From the NCBI GenBank assembly GCA_964647585.1, contig CAZYGG010000008.1, positions 20,924 to 84,923 of the forward strand: DNA of 64,000 nucleotides, given 5' to 3'. Below the pieces are notes generated by a model. That model searched no databases. It saw nothing but the letters and a program-made list of their open reading frames with translations, and was not told where the DNA came from. Made by a program: the position numbers and the translations under genes. The stretch comes from CAJINA01 sp964647585. Its GTDB lineage: Bacteria; Desulfobacterota; Desulfobacteria; Desulfobacterales; CAJINA01. This document shows, piece after piece, positions 34,861 through 41,889 of the stretch (its first letter is position 1; the number at the start of each line of letters is the position of its first letter).

Positions 34861-34925
34861 CGGCGTAGCCAATTATCTCAGACCTGCCCCTGAGGACTAT
34901 GTTTTTAAGGGTGGAATAGACACCC
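34861..34925 (+). other. Conserved non-coding block shared with 57569-57634
   Basis: Sixty bases align without gaps to 57569-57628, with about 13 mismatches by my count (CGGCGTAGCCAATTATC.. against CGGTGTAGCTAATTATC..). The other copy directly precedes a start codon. Function unknown: repeat, leader or small RNA. Confidence 0.55.
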
Positions 34926-34930
34926 ACCAG

Positions 34931-34962
34931 CCGGTTTCCCCAAAACAGTTTGGGGAAACCGG
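34931..34962. other. Strong stem-loop, 12-bp perfect stem
   Basis: CCGGTTTCCCCA and TGGGGAAACCGG enclose eight bases. There is no T-run, so it is not a simple terminator. Confidence 0.6.
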
Positions 34963-35200
34963 AACTGCCTCACACCCGAAACCGCCTCAAACACTGAGAC
35001 ACACTTGTCTCAAAAAGTCTCTATTTCTCTGTCCCAAACCTTTATACAGGTCTCAAAACCGCCCATTACACATGGCTGCTGGGATGGCACGAAAATTGAT
35101 GGTAGCTTGTACAGGGTAGTTGCAAAAAGAGTGTGCCTGACGACCCTGCCCCTGTCCGGCTGGACAGTGCGCAACAGGCTGGAACCGTTGAGAGTCTGCC

Positions 35201-35228
35201 TTGACATTACCACTTTGTGGTATATATT
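35201..35228 (+). promoter_or_regulatory. nifUS promoter with embedded palindromic operator
   Basis: TTGACA (35201-35206) and TATATT (35223-35228) are 16 bp apart. The spacer holds TACCAC-TTT-GTGGTA (35208-35222), a perfect inverted repeat, exactly where a repressor would compete with RNA polymerase. An Rrf2/IscR-type regulator is plausible for an iron-sulfur operon but not shown. Confidence 0.65.
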
Positions 35229-35274
35229 CATGTACCCAAAACAACAGTCATTTTTCCGGTCCAAAGGAGGAACA

Positions 35275-36102
35275 ATGTGGGATTACACTGAAAAAGTAAA
35301 AGAACATTTCCTGAATCCGCGTAATGTCGGTTTCATCGAAAACGCCGACGGTATCGGTGAGGTCGGTTCCATGGCGTGCGGCGACGCCCTGAAACTGACT
35401 TTTAAACTCGACGATAAAGAAAAAATCAGCGACGCTAAATTCCAGACTTTCGGCTGTGCCAGCGCCATTGCATCTTCTTCAGCGCTGACTGAGATCATCA
35501 AGGGCCTCTCTCTCGATGAAGCCATGCAGGTTACCAATGACGAAATCGCTCAATACCTGGGCGGGCTGCCCAAGCAGAAAATGCACTGCTCGGTGCTGGG
35601 CCGGGATGCCCTCGAAAAAGCCATCTCCTACTATCGGGGTGAACCCGATAAAAAGGTCGAAGGTGAAATCGTGTGTGAGTGTTTTGGCATCACCAACCTG
35701 GATATCCGGCGCGCCGTCTCGGAAAACGGTTTAAAGAGCGTGGAAGACGTCACCGATTACGTCAAAGCCGGCGGCGGCTGCGGCAATTGCCATGATAAAA
35801 TTGAAGCGATTATCGCCGAAGTGACCGGTACAGCCATAGAAGCGGAACCCAAACGCCGTGTCCTTACCAATATTCAAAAAATCCGGTTAGTTGAAGAAAC
35901 GCTTGAACGTGAGATCAAACCGGTGCTGAAAAAAGACGGCGGTGATATCGAACTGGTGGATCTGGACGGGAACCGAATCCTGGTCAAACTCCACGGGCGC
36001 TGCAGCACCTGTGCCGCCTCCCAGGTAACCCTGAAAGACTATGTCCAGGCCAAAATCCAGGAACTTGTGTCTCCGGAACTTGAAGTGGAAGAGGTGCAAT
36101 AA
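35275..36102 (+). CDS. nifU: Iron-sulfur cluster scaffold NifU (three-domain)
   Basis: A 275-residue full-length NifU. The N-terminal IscU-like domain has cluster ligands in MACGD, TFGCASAIASSSA and MHCSVLG. The central BFD-like [2Fe-2S] domain has VCECFGITN and GGGCGNCHDKIEAII. The C-terminal Nfu domain has GRCSTCAASQVTL. It builds clusters with sulfur from NifS. The frame continues 90 codons upstream, but the ATG at 35275 follows AAAGGAGG and starts the conserved protein. Its stop overlaps the nifS start by one base (TAATG), so translation is coupled. No nif structural genes are near; in this group NifUS is often the general Fe-S system. Confidence 0.95.
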   Translation: MWDYTEKVKEHFLNPRNVGFIENADGIGEVGSMACGDALKLTFKLDDKEKISDAKFQTFGCASAIASSSALTEIIKGLSLDEAMQVTNDEIAQYLGGLPKQKMHCSVLGRDALEKAISYYRGEPDKKVEGEIVCECFGITNLDIRRAVSENGLKSVEDVTDYVKAGGGCGNCHDKIEAIIAEVTGTAIEAEPKRRVLTNIQKIRLVEETLEREIKPVLKKDGGDIELVDLDGNRILVKLHGRCSTCAASQVTLKDYVQAKIQELVSPELEVEEVQ

Positions 36103-37271
36103 TGAAAACGATCTATGTCGATAACAATGCGACCACCATGGTGGCTCCCCGGGTCGTAGAGACGATGCTGCCCTACTTCTCGGAATTGTACGGGAATCCT
36201 TCCAGTATGCACAATTTTGGCGGCAAGGTCGGCGGGGCTATTGAGGAGGCCCGCAAAAAAGTAGCCGCATTGATTAACGCGTCCGCCAGTGAGATTGTTT
36301 TCACCAGCTGCGGTACCGAAAGCGACAGTACCGCCATCAAGGCCGTGCTGGCCGCCAACCCCGACAAACGCCATCTTGTAACCTCGCGGGTAGAACACCC
36401 GGCCATCAAGAACCTGTATGAACAGCTGGCCTCCCAGGGATACCGGACAACTTTTGTACCGGTAAATGCCGACGGCGAACTTGACCTGGACTATCTTTAT
36501 GACAACCTGACCGATGGTACCGCCATTGTCAGTATCATGTGGGCCAACAATGAAACCGGCGTGATCTTCCCGGTCGAGGAGATTGCCGCAGAGGTCAGGA
36601 AACGAGGCATTGCTTTTCATACCGACAGCGTGCAGGCCGCCGGCAAAGTCCCCATCGATGTAAAGGCCGCACCCATTGACATGCTCTCGCTTTCCGGGCA
36701 CAAGCTGCACGCCCCCAAGGGCGTCGGCGTGCTCTATGTTCGTAAAGGCACCCGCTTTTCACCCTTTCTGGTCGGAGGTCACCAGGAAGGCGGACGCCGG
36801 GGCGGCACCGAAAATGTCGCATCCATTGTTGGGCTGGGTACGGCCGCTGAGCTTGCCGGTGAGGAGCTGGCAAACGGCAGCATCGACCGGATGGCTGCAT
36901 TGCGGGATCGTCTGGAGAAAGGTCTTTTGGAAAGTGTGCCCCGATCCATGGTGAACGGCACTGTTAAAAGCCGCCTGCCCAACACCACCAGCATCAGCTT
37001 TGAATATGTGGAAGGTGAAGCGATCCTGCTGATGATGGACCAGTTGGGCATCTGTGCCTCTTCGGGCAGCGCGTGCACCTCGGGCTCCCTGGAGCCGTCC
37101 CATGTCTTAAGGGCCATGGGAGTACCGTTCACGGCAGCCCACGGCTCTATCCGCTATAGCCTCAGCACGTTCAACACCGAGGAAGAAATCGACTATATTG
37201 TGGCAAACATGCCCCCCGTCATCGACCGGCTGCGGCAAATGTCCCCCTTCTGGGAGCAGAACGCCGGTTAA
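36102..37271 (+). CDS. nifS: Cysteine desulfurase NifS
   Basis: A 389-residue PLP enzyme that removes sulfur from cysteine for cluster assembly on NifU; it can also provide selenium from selenocysteine. NNATTMVAPRVVETMLPYF opens the protein, the PLP lysine is in SLSGHKLHAPKGVGVLYV, and the catalytic cysteine is in CASSGSACTSGSLEPSHVL. Coupled to nifU by a one-base overlap. A hairpin terminator follows. Group I (NifS/IscS-like) by the segment around the catalytic Cys. Confidence 0.96.
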   Translation: MKTIYVDNNATTMVAPRVVETMLPYFSELYGNPSSMHNFGGKVGGAIEEARKKVAALINASASEIVFTSCGTESDSTAIKAVLAANPDKRHLVTSRVEHPAIKNLYEQLASQGYRTTFVPVNADGELDLDYLYDNLTDGTAIVSIMWANNETGVIFPVEEIAAEVRKRGIAFHTDSVQAAGKVPIDVKAAPIDMLSLSGHKLHAPKGVGVLYVRKGTRFSPFLVGGHQEGGRRGGTENVASIVGLGTAAELAGEELANGSIDRMAALRDRLEKGLLESVPRSMVNGTVKSRLPNTTSISFEYVEGEAILLMMDQLGICASSGSACTSGSLEPSHVLRAMGVPFTAAHGSIRYSLSTFNTEEEIDYIVANMPPVIDRLRQMSPFWEQNAG

Positions 37272-37305
37272 GTCCTCGCCGGCAGCTGCGTCCCCTGCCC
37301 GTCTG

Positions 37306-37336
37306 ATGCCCGGTGTCCGCATGGGATACCGGGCAT
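37306..37336 (+). terminator. Stem-loop terminator after nifS
   Basis: ATGCCCGGT and ACCGGGCAT pair perfectly, extended by TCC/GGG, followed by TTTGC. Confidence 0.7.
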
Positions 37337-37783
37337 TTGCAGTCAGGTTTTCAGGCCGAAGGCTGAAGGCAGAATAGAACATGTGTCTCATGATACGCTT
37401 ATGTACCACCTAACCAAGCCCCGACGTCGTCAATAAGATAATATCAGAATTTCAGACATTTATACCACGCAAACCCCTTTGAACGATTCCCTCGGCACTA
37501 TTTTTTGTATCGTAAAAACCCGCTTAATTCGCCATATGGGTGCCCGCGGGTTTCCGGCGATCCACAAACGCTCATAATATTCTGTTTTAACTGTATTTAT
37601 TCAAGGGCCTCAATATTGGCATATATATTGAAATATAGTTTCCAGAAAAATCACGTTCGTTATATTTTTCGTTCAGGTGCGACTAAAAACCTGAATGAAC
37701 AGATACCCGCTCCCGCCGGGCAAGGCGGGAATTTTCAAACCCATAACGATATTTTCAACACGTAGCGACGTGAATTATTCACC
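37337..37783. other. Intergenic region, 447 bp
   Basis: Holds a fragment of the AGGCTGAAGG repeat (37346-37376), AT-rich sequence (37430-37680) and a small hairpin CCCGCC-gggcaa-GGCGGG followed by AATTTTC (37712-37735). An 86-codon open frame at 37505-37765 has no credible start site or composition; I regard it as non-coding. Confidence 0.45.
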
Positions 37784-38020
37784 ATGTCAGACCCGGAAGG
37801 AGAACGCCCTTTGAAGCCCTGCGATGAAAACATCATGAAGACAATTATGCTGACGGATCAGATGCTGGCACTGGCAGATCAGGGCGACGCCCAGAGTGAG
37901 GATGCGGGTTGCGGCATCCTATACGGGATTATGCGCGATTCCGCGTACAAAATCCTGAAACTGGCAGAACAGGAGAAGCAAAAACATATCAACAAGGGCT
38001 GGTGGCGTGATCGCTGCTGA
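37784..38020 (+). CDS. Conserved small protein of sulfate reducers (78 aa)
   Basis: Up to 78 residues, helical, with EDAGCGILYGIMRDSAYKILKLAEQEKQKHINKGWW, a block I have seen as a conserved hypothetical in Desulfobacteraceae-type genomes. The ATG at 37784 has no good ribosome-binding site; a TTG at 37811 has AAGGAG eight bases upstream and could be the true start (about 69 residues). It precedes the rubrerythrin gene by 54 bp and may be cotranscribed with it. Function unknown. Confidence 0.65.
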   Translation: MSDPEGERPLKPCDENIMKTIMLTDQMLALADQGDAQSEDAGCGILYGIMRDSAYKILKLAEQEKQKHINKGWWRDRC

Positions 38021-38074
38021 AAAGGCCCCATTTAAATATGAAACCCTAAAACTACCATACAAGGAGAAAAACGA

Positions 38075-38650
38075 ATGCCAACACTTAAGGGCAGTCAGAC
38101 AGAAAAAAACTTATTAGGATCCTTTGCAGGCGAATCGCAGGCCCGCAACCGCTACACCTTTTTTGCCAGCAAAGCCAAGAAAGACGGTTATGTACAGATT
38201 GCAGATATTTTTACAGAGACCGCGAACCAGGAAAAAGAGCATGCCAAACGCTTTTTTAAACAGCTGGAAGGCGGCGAAGTAGAAATCTCCGCTGGATTTC
38301 CGGCCGGGGTTATCGGATCCACTCTGGATAACCTGAAAGCCTCCGCAGCCGGGGAACACTTTGAGTGGTCCGAGCTATATCCCAGTTTTGCCAAGGTGGC
38401 CCGGGAAGAAGGCTTTGAGGCGGCCGCCGTTATCTGGGAAATGATTTCCAATGCCGAAAAACAGCATGAAAAACGGTACGTGGAACTGGCCGGCAATATC
38501 GAAGCCGACCAGGTCTTCAAAAGAGCGCAGAGCGTGGTCTGGCGCTGCCGCAACTGCGGTTACGTACATGAAGGCCCGACCGCACCGGAAATGTGCCCGG
38601 CCTGTGCCCATCCCCAGGCCCACTTTGAACTGCTCGGAGAAAACTGGTAG
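38075..38650 (+). CDS. Rubrerythrin
   Basis: A 191-residue classical rubrerythrin. The N-terminal ferritin-like domain has diiron ligand blocks GESQARNRYTFFA, ANQEKEHAKRFF (ExxH) and MISNAEKQHEKRY (ExxH). The C-terminal rubredoxin domain has WRCRNCGYVHEG..CPACAHPQAHFELL (two CxxC). It reduces hydrogen peroxide to water using electrons from rubredoxin. AAGGAG precedes the ATG. It opens a run with desulfoferrodoxin, rubredoxins and a flavo-diiron protein. A diverged paralogue is at 51513-52088. Confidence 0.96.
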   Translation: MPTLKGSQTEKNLLGSFAGESQARNRYTFFASKAKKDGYVQIADIFTETANQEKEHAKRFFKQLEGGEVEISAGFPAGVIGSTLDNLKASAAGEHFEWSELYPSFAKVAREEGFEAAAVIWEMISNAEKQHEKRYVELAGNIEADQVFKRAQSVVWRCRNCGYVHEGPTAPEMCPACAHPQAHFELLGENW

Positions 38651-38694
38651 GCCCGTTAACCTGTTTTAAATCAAACGAATATTAGGAGGAGTCC

Positions 38695-39069
38695 ATGGCT
38701 GAAAGATATGAAGTTTATAAATGCGACGTATGCGGCAACATTGTGGAAGTTTTAAACGGCGGCGGCGGCGAACTGGTTTGCTGCGGTCAGGCCATGAACC
38801 AGCTCACTGAAAATACGGTGGACGCAGCCAAGGAAAAACATGTCCCCGTAGTCGAGACGGTCGACGGCGGCTACAAAGTCAAGGTGGGCGAAGTGCCCCA
38901 CCCCATGGAAGAAAAACACCTCATCCAGTGGATCGAACTGATCGCGGACGGGACCATCTATCGGAAATACCTGGAACCCGGCGCGGTTCCGGAAGCGGTC
39001 TTCAGCGTCAGTGCTTCAGACGTAACGGCCCGCGAATACTGCAACCTGCACGGGTTGTGGAAAGCCTGA
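38695..39069 (+). CDS. dfx: Desulfoferrodoxin (2Fe superoxide reductase)
   Basis: A 124-residue protein with both iron centres. Centre I (desulforedoxin-like) is bound by C10, C13, C29 and C30. Centre II, the superoxide-reducing site, has H49, H69, H75, C116 and H119, with E47 in the conserved EKH motif. It reduces superoxide to hydrogen peroxide in the cytoplasm, which the rubrerythrin next door can then remove. AGGAGG precedes the ATG. Electrons probably come from the rubredoxins encoded downstream. Confidence 0.96.
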   Translation: MAERYEVYKCDVCGNIVEVLNGGGGELVCCGQAMNQLTENTVDAAKEKHVPVVETVDGGYKVKVGEVPHPMEEKHLIQWIELIADGTIYRKYLEPGAVPEAVFSVSASDVTAREYCNLHGLWKA

Positions 39070-39191
39070 TGGACAAGACAGCCGGATATTCGCCGGGTTA
39101 CGGCACCCCGGCTTAGAAAGACGGCAGGGCCGCCGATTTACAGGCGGCCACTGACCGTATTCACTTGAAACCTGACAACAAGGAGGCAACC

Positions 39192-39347
39192 ATGGCCAGC
39201 TGGAAATGCCAGAATTGCGGTTATACTTTTGAAAAAGATGCTCCTCCCGAAGCGTGCCCCTCCTGCAAGGAGAAGTGCGAGTTCGTGGACAATACCTGCT
39301 ACACGCCCGATTGTGTCCCGGGAGGGACCGATCCCAGAATAAAGTAA
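39192..39347 (+). CDS. Rubredoxin-like metal protein (51 aa)
   Basis: Fifty-one residues: WKCQNCGYTFEKDAPPEACPSCKEKC with C6-x2-C9 and C22-x2-C25, as in rubredoxin, but the knuckle spacing is short and there are extra cysteines (C29, C36, C41), so it is a variant Fe(Cys)4 or zinc protein rather than a standard rubredoxin. AAGGAGG precedes the ATG. It ends 12 bp before the flavodoxin gene. Likely an electron carrier in the oxygen-defence island. Confidence 0.85.
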   Translation: MASWKCQNCGYTFEKDAPPEACPSCKEKCEFVDNTCYTPDCVPGGTDPRIK

Positions 39348-39359
39348 CGGAGATAAAAA

Positions 39360-39794
39360 ATGTCTAAAGTACTGATCGTTTATGCGAGCCGATCCGGCGA
39401 GACCGAAAAGATGGCCAATATCATTGCCGAAGGTGTTCGCTTCAGCGGTAACGAAGCCGCGGTAAAAAGTGTCAAGGATATCGGTTCCGAGAATGATACG
39501 GATGAATATGATGCTCTGGTTCTGGGATCCGCCACCTATCACGGCGATATGATCCAGCCAATGAAGACCCTTTTGTTCTTGCTGGAAAAAGCGGCTCTGG
39601 AAGGCAAGCCCGGGGGCGCTTTCGGGGCGTTCGGTTGGAGCGGAGAGGCGCCGGACAGGATCTTCGACACCATGAAACACATCTATAAGATGGACATGGT
39701 CAGCGGCGCCCTGCGACTCAAGTCCACTTACATCGGCGGCGGCATCACCATGGCCCAGGATTACGGCAAGGAAATCGCTGCAAAACTTGGGTAA
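39360..39794 (+). CDS. Flavodoxin
   Basis: A 144-residue FMN protein. The phosphate loop is YASRSGETEKMA (about 8-19), the middle loop LVLGSATYHGDM, and the third FMN contact FGAFGWSGEAPDRIF. That last block resembles the flavodoxin domain of flavo-diiron proteins. It transfers electrons in the cytoplasm and may replace ferredoxin or feed the rubredoxins. CGGAGATAAAA precedes the ATG. A small hairpin lies just after the stop. Confidence 0.94.
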   Translation: MSKVLIVYASRSGETEKMANIIAEGVRFSGNEAAVKSVKDIGSENDTDEYDALVLGSATYHGDMIQPMKTLLFLLEKAALEGKPGGAFGAFGWSGEAPDRIFDTMKHIYKMDMVSGALRLKSTYIGGGITMAQDYGKEIAAKLG

Positions 39795-39796
39795 AC

Positions 39797-39813
39797 CACC
39801 CGGGAACGGGTGG
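39797..39813 (+). terminator. Weak stem-loop after flavodoxin
   Basis: CCACCC and GGGTGG pair around a five-base loop just after the stop codon, without a T-run. May only protect the transcript end. Confidence 0.4.
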
Positions 39814-39913
39814 CTCTAAAGGGCACATCCCAGTACCGGTGCCCGGGTTTTGCTACTTTCCCTGCAAGCCAGGGGTTGCATCCAGAACAATCAAACAGCG
39901 TAAGGAGAATATC

Positions 39914-40099
39914 ATGTCTACGCCTCAACATTGCCCAGGCTTTGAAAATTTTAAGAACCTGCAGTCCTTTACCTGCAAATGCGGTGAATGTAATGAGTCA
40001 GTGGAAATTTTCTCTGACGAATTCGATAAGCCCCATAAGTGTAAAAAGTGCGGCGCCCAGATTAATTTTGCCGAGTGCACCCTGGAAGCAGGTACCTGA
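39914..40099 (+). CDS. Small zinc-ribbon protein (61 aa)
   Basis: Sixty-one residues. CKCGECNESVEIFSDEFDKPHKCKKCG gives two Cys pairs (C25-x-C27-x2-C30 and C47-x2-C50), a zinc-ribbon or rubredoxin-like knuckle pattern, with an extra Cys near each end. TAAGGAGA precedes the ATG, so it is well translated. It lies between the flavodoxin and the cytochrome gene. I do not recognise a named family; a metal-binding electron-transfer or regulatory role is possible. Confidence 0.75.
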   Translation: MSTPQHCPGFENFKNLQSFTCKCGECNESVEIFSDEFDKPHKCKKCGAQINFAECTLEAGT

Positions 40100-40332
40100 T
40101 AATCCGCAGCGTCAGCCCGAGATGCCTTGGCACGGACCTTTTGACAGGGAGGTCGCCGGGCTGACCACGTTTAAAATAGTCATACAACCACCCGGCCGTT
40201 CCATTCCCTGGAAAGGTTCGCCTTATTGCCGCCAGCTCGTCCGGCCGGTCAATAATCAGGAGATTTTACTGTAGCTTTGTATCGAAATACGGTATTGGAC
40301 TATAACTTATCTCAATGTCGGGAGTGAAATTC

Positions 40333-40686
40333 ATGTTCAAAAAGATTGCCTTGGTAATGGTTGCCCTGCTGGGACTGGGACTACTGGTCTCGGGGGGTAC
40401 GGTGGGATCAGCAAATAACGGGGCGGAAGAGATGATGCTCGAAGGCGGCTCCCGCGGTAAAGTACCCTTTCCGCATCGTACGCACCAAAAAGTGCTGGGG
40501 GACTGCAACCAGTGCCACGATATTTTCCCACAGGAAACAGGCGCCATTACGCGGCTTAAAAAGGCCGGTGATTTGAAAAAGAAACAGGTCATGAACAAAA
40601 GCTGTGTCAAGTGCCATAAGTCCATGAAAAAGAGCGGCAGCAAAGCTGGTCCGACAACCTGTTCCAAGTGTCATGTCAGAGGATAA
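40333..40686 (+). CDS. Periplasmic trihaem c-type cytochrome (c7/c3-like)
   Basis: A 117-residue secreted protein. Residues 1 to about 27 form a Sec signal peptide (FKKIALVMVALLGLGLLV). Three haem-binding motifs follow: CNQCH, CVKCH and CSKCH. FPHRTHQ, upstream of the first, supplies the distal histidines usual for class III cytochromes. Three motifs match cytochrome c7-type carriers rather than tetrahaem c3. I start at the ATG at 40333, nine bases after GGGAG. It would accept electrons in the periplasm from hydrogenases or formate dehydrogenases, by analogy. The next gene starts 4 bp later. Confidence 0.93.
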   Translation: MFKKIALVMVALLGLGLLVSGGTVGSANNGAEEMMLEGGSRGKVPFPHRTHQKVLGDCNQCHDIFPQETGAITRLKKAGDLKKKQVMNKSCVKCHKSMKKSGSKAGPTTCSKCHVRG

Positions 40687-40690
40687 AAAC

Positions 40691-41272
40691 ATGTTCGTAG
40701 TAGGCCTCCAGGGCAGTCCCCGGAAAAAAGGCAACACGGATTACCTGCTTGACCGGTTTCTGGAGCAGGCCGCCTCTTTGGGTGCCGAGACGTTTAAAAT
40801 TCAGGTGGCCCAAAAAAACATCCTGCCCTGTATCGGCTGCAACAGCTGTATGAAAACCGGGCAGTGTGTCATCCAGACAGATGATATGTTTGCGGAAATC
40901 TATCCGCTCCTGCAAAAGGCCAACGTCATTGTAGCCGCCACGCCTGTCTTTTTTTATGGGCCGACCGCCCAGCTGAAAGCCCTGATCGACCGGTCGCAGG
41001 CGCTCTGGTCACGTAAATACGCGCTTAAAATCGAAGATCCGCTGGCTGCAACCCGGAAGGGGTTCTTATTGTCGGTGGGAGCCACCGGCGGCAAGCAGCT
41101 CTTTGATGCCATCAAGCTGATTGCAAAGTATTTCTTCGATGCGGCCGGTGCCAGTTTCCAGGGCTCCCTGATATTCAGACAGGTGGACCACGCCGGTGAA
41201 TTGGAAAGCCTGCCGGGCCACCGGGAAAAAATTGATGCAAGTGTGCGTGAACTGTTTGCGCCCGAAAGATAA
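40691..41272 (+). CDS. Iron-sulfur flavoprotein (NADPH-dependent FMN reductase family)
   Basis: A 193-residue flavodoxin-like protein. FVVGLQGSPRKKGNTDYLL is the FMN phosphate loop, and the compact cluster motif is CIGCNSCMKTGQC (C-x2-C-x2-C-x5-C), the hallmark of iron-sulfur flavoproteins. VIVAATPVFFYGPTAQLKALIDRS is also typical. It shuttles electrons between ferredoxin and FMN and has been linked to oxygen and peroxide reduction in anaerobes. The frame opens at an ATG at 40673, inside the cytochrome gene, but the ATG at 40691 has AGAGGA at proper distance and fits family starts. Confidence 0.92.
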   Translation: MFVVGLQGSPRKKGNTDYLLDRFLEQAASLGAETFKIQVAQKNILPCIGCNSCMKTGQCVIQTDDMFAEIYPLLQKANVIVAATPVFFYGPTAQLKALIDRSQALWSRKYALKIEDPLAATRKGFLLSVGATGGKQLFDAIKLIAKYFFDAAGASFQGSLIFRQVDHAGELESLPGHREKIDASVRELFAPER

Positions 41273-41314
41273 AACATAGAATCTGTCTCAAAAAACGGAA
41301 TAAGGAGAACCTGT

Positions 41315-41494
41315 ATGGCTAACCCGGAAGAAATCTACCAGTGTCAAACTGCTAATTGCGGCTATATGTATAATCCGGACAAGGGTGACCGAAAAGGTAA
41401 AATTAAAAAGGGGACCGCTTTTGAGGATTTACCCGATGACTGGAAATGCCCGGTCTGCGGTGCCAGTAAAAAAGCGTTTAAACCCCTTGCCTGA
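41315..41494 (+). CDS. Rubredoxin with an enlarged first knuckle (Rd2-type, 59 aa)
   Basis: Fifty-nine residues ending in the canonical DDWKCPVCGASKKAF. The first iron knuckle reads C10-QTAN-C15, that is C-x4-C instead of C-x2-C, with GYMYNPDKGD after it. A C-x4-C rubredoxin (Rd-2) is known in Desulfovibrio desulfuricans. TAAGGAG precedes the ATG. It carries electrons to rubrerythrin, desulfoferrodoxin or the flavo-diiron protein. A standard rubredoxin gene follows, so the two may serve different partners. Confidence 0.93.
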   Translation: MANPEEIYQCQTANCGYMYNPDKGDRKGKIKKGTAFEDLPDDWKCPVCGASKKAFKPLA

Positions 41495-41621
41495 CTGGAG
41501 GCTGTCCGCTGATCGACTGGTAAGGACTTGAAAATTATTTTCAAATAATTATTTTAACGCGTGGTATCACCATAAACCGAATTGAAGCAACCAAATTACA
41601 ATCTCATAACAGGAGGAACCC

Positions 41622-41783
41622 ATGGATAAGTATGTATGTACACTCTGCGGCTATGTTTACGACCCGGCGCAAGGCGACCCTGACAATGATGTAGCCCCCG
41701 GAACCAAGTGGGAAGATGTACCCGAAGACTGGGAGTGCCCGGTCTGCGGCGCGGCCAAAGAAGATTTTGAAAAAGAAGAATAG
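41622..41783 (+). CDS. Rubredoxin
   Basis: Fifty-three residues, canonical: YVCTLCGYVYDPAQGDPDNDVAPGTKWEDVPEDWECPVCGAAKEDF, with C6-x2-C9 and C39-x2-C42 binding one iron. AGGAGG precedes the ATG. It is 106 bp upstream of the flavo-diiron protein, its usual redox partner in sulfate reducers (rubredoxin:oxygen oxidoreductase). A hairpin lies between them, so the two may be partly independent. Confidence 0.96.
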   Translation: MDKYVCTLCGYVYDPAQGDPDNDVAPGTKWEDVPEDWECPVCGAAKEDFEKEE

Positions 41784-41830
41784 CCCGGTATCCGCCGACT
41801 GCGGATGCCGACCGGAGGATACAACTGTCA

Positions 41831-41850
41831 GGGCCGGTGGAAACCGGCCC
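41831..41850 (+). terminator. Hairpin after rubredoxin
   Basis: GGGCCGGT and ACCGGCCC pair around GGAA, a stable 8-bp stem with tetraloop, followed by AATTAT. It could attenuate transcription into the flavo-diiron gene. Confidence 0.55.
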
Positions 41851-41889
41851 AATTATGAACAAACCCAACCGTAAAATCCCGAGGAACCT

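Larger units (their letters stand above)
34721..35274. other. Intergenic region upstream of nifU, 554 bp, repeat-rich
   Basis: Contains an inverted repeat (34742-34820), a 65-bp segment shared with the leader at 57569-57634, a 12-bp stem hairpin (34931-34962), several TCTCAAAA direct repeats (34990-35065), a sigma-54-like TGGCAC-GAAAA-TTGAT at 35085-35100 with an imperfect -12, and the nifU promoter. No gene seen. Confidence 0.5.

Noticed and set aside
35085..35100. Sigma-54-like promoter TGGCAC-GAAAA-TTGAT upstream of nifU
   Set aside because: The -12 GC is replaced, and a much better sigma-70 promoter lies closer to the gene.
35275..37271. Nitrogen-fixation cluster
   Set aside because: NifU and NifS are present but no nifHDK or other nif genes; a general iron-sulfur assembly role is the simpler reading.
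37505..37765. 86-codon open frame upstream of the small conserved gene
   Set aside because: No ribosome-binding site, low-complexity AT-rich content, overlaps a GC hairpin; not protein-like.
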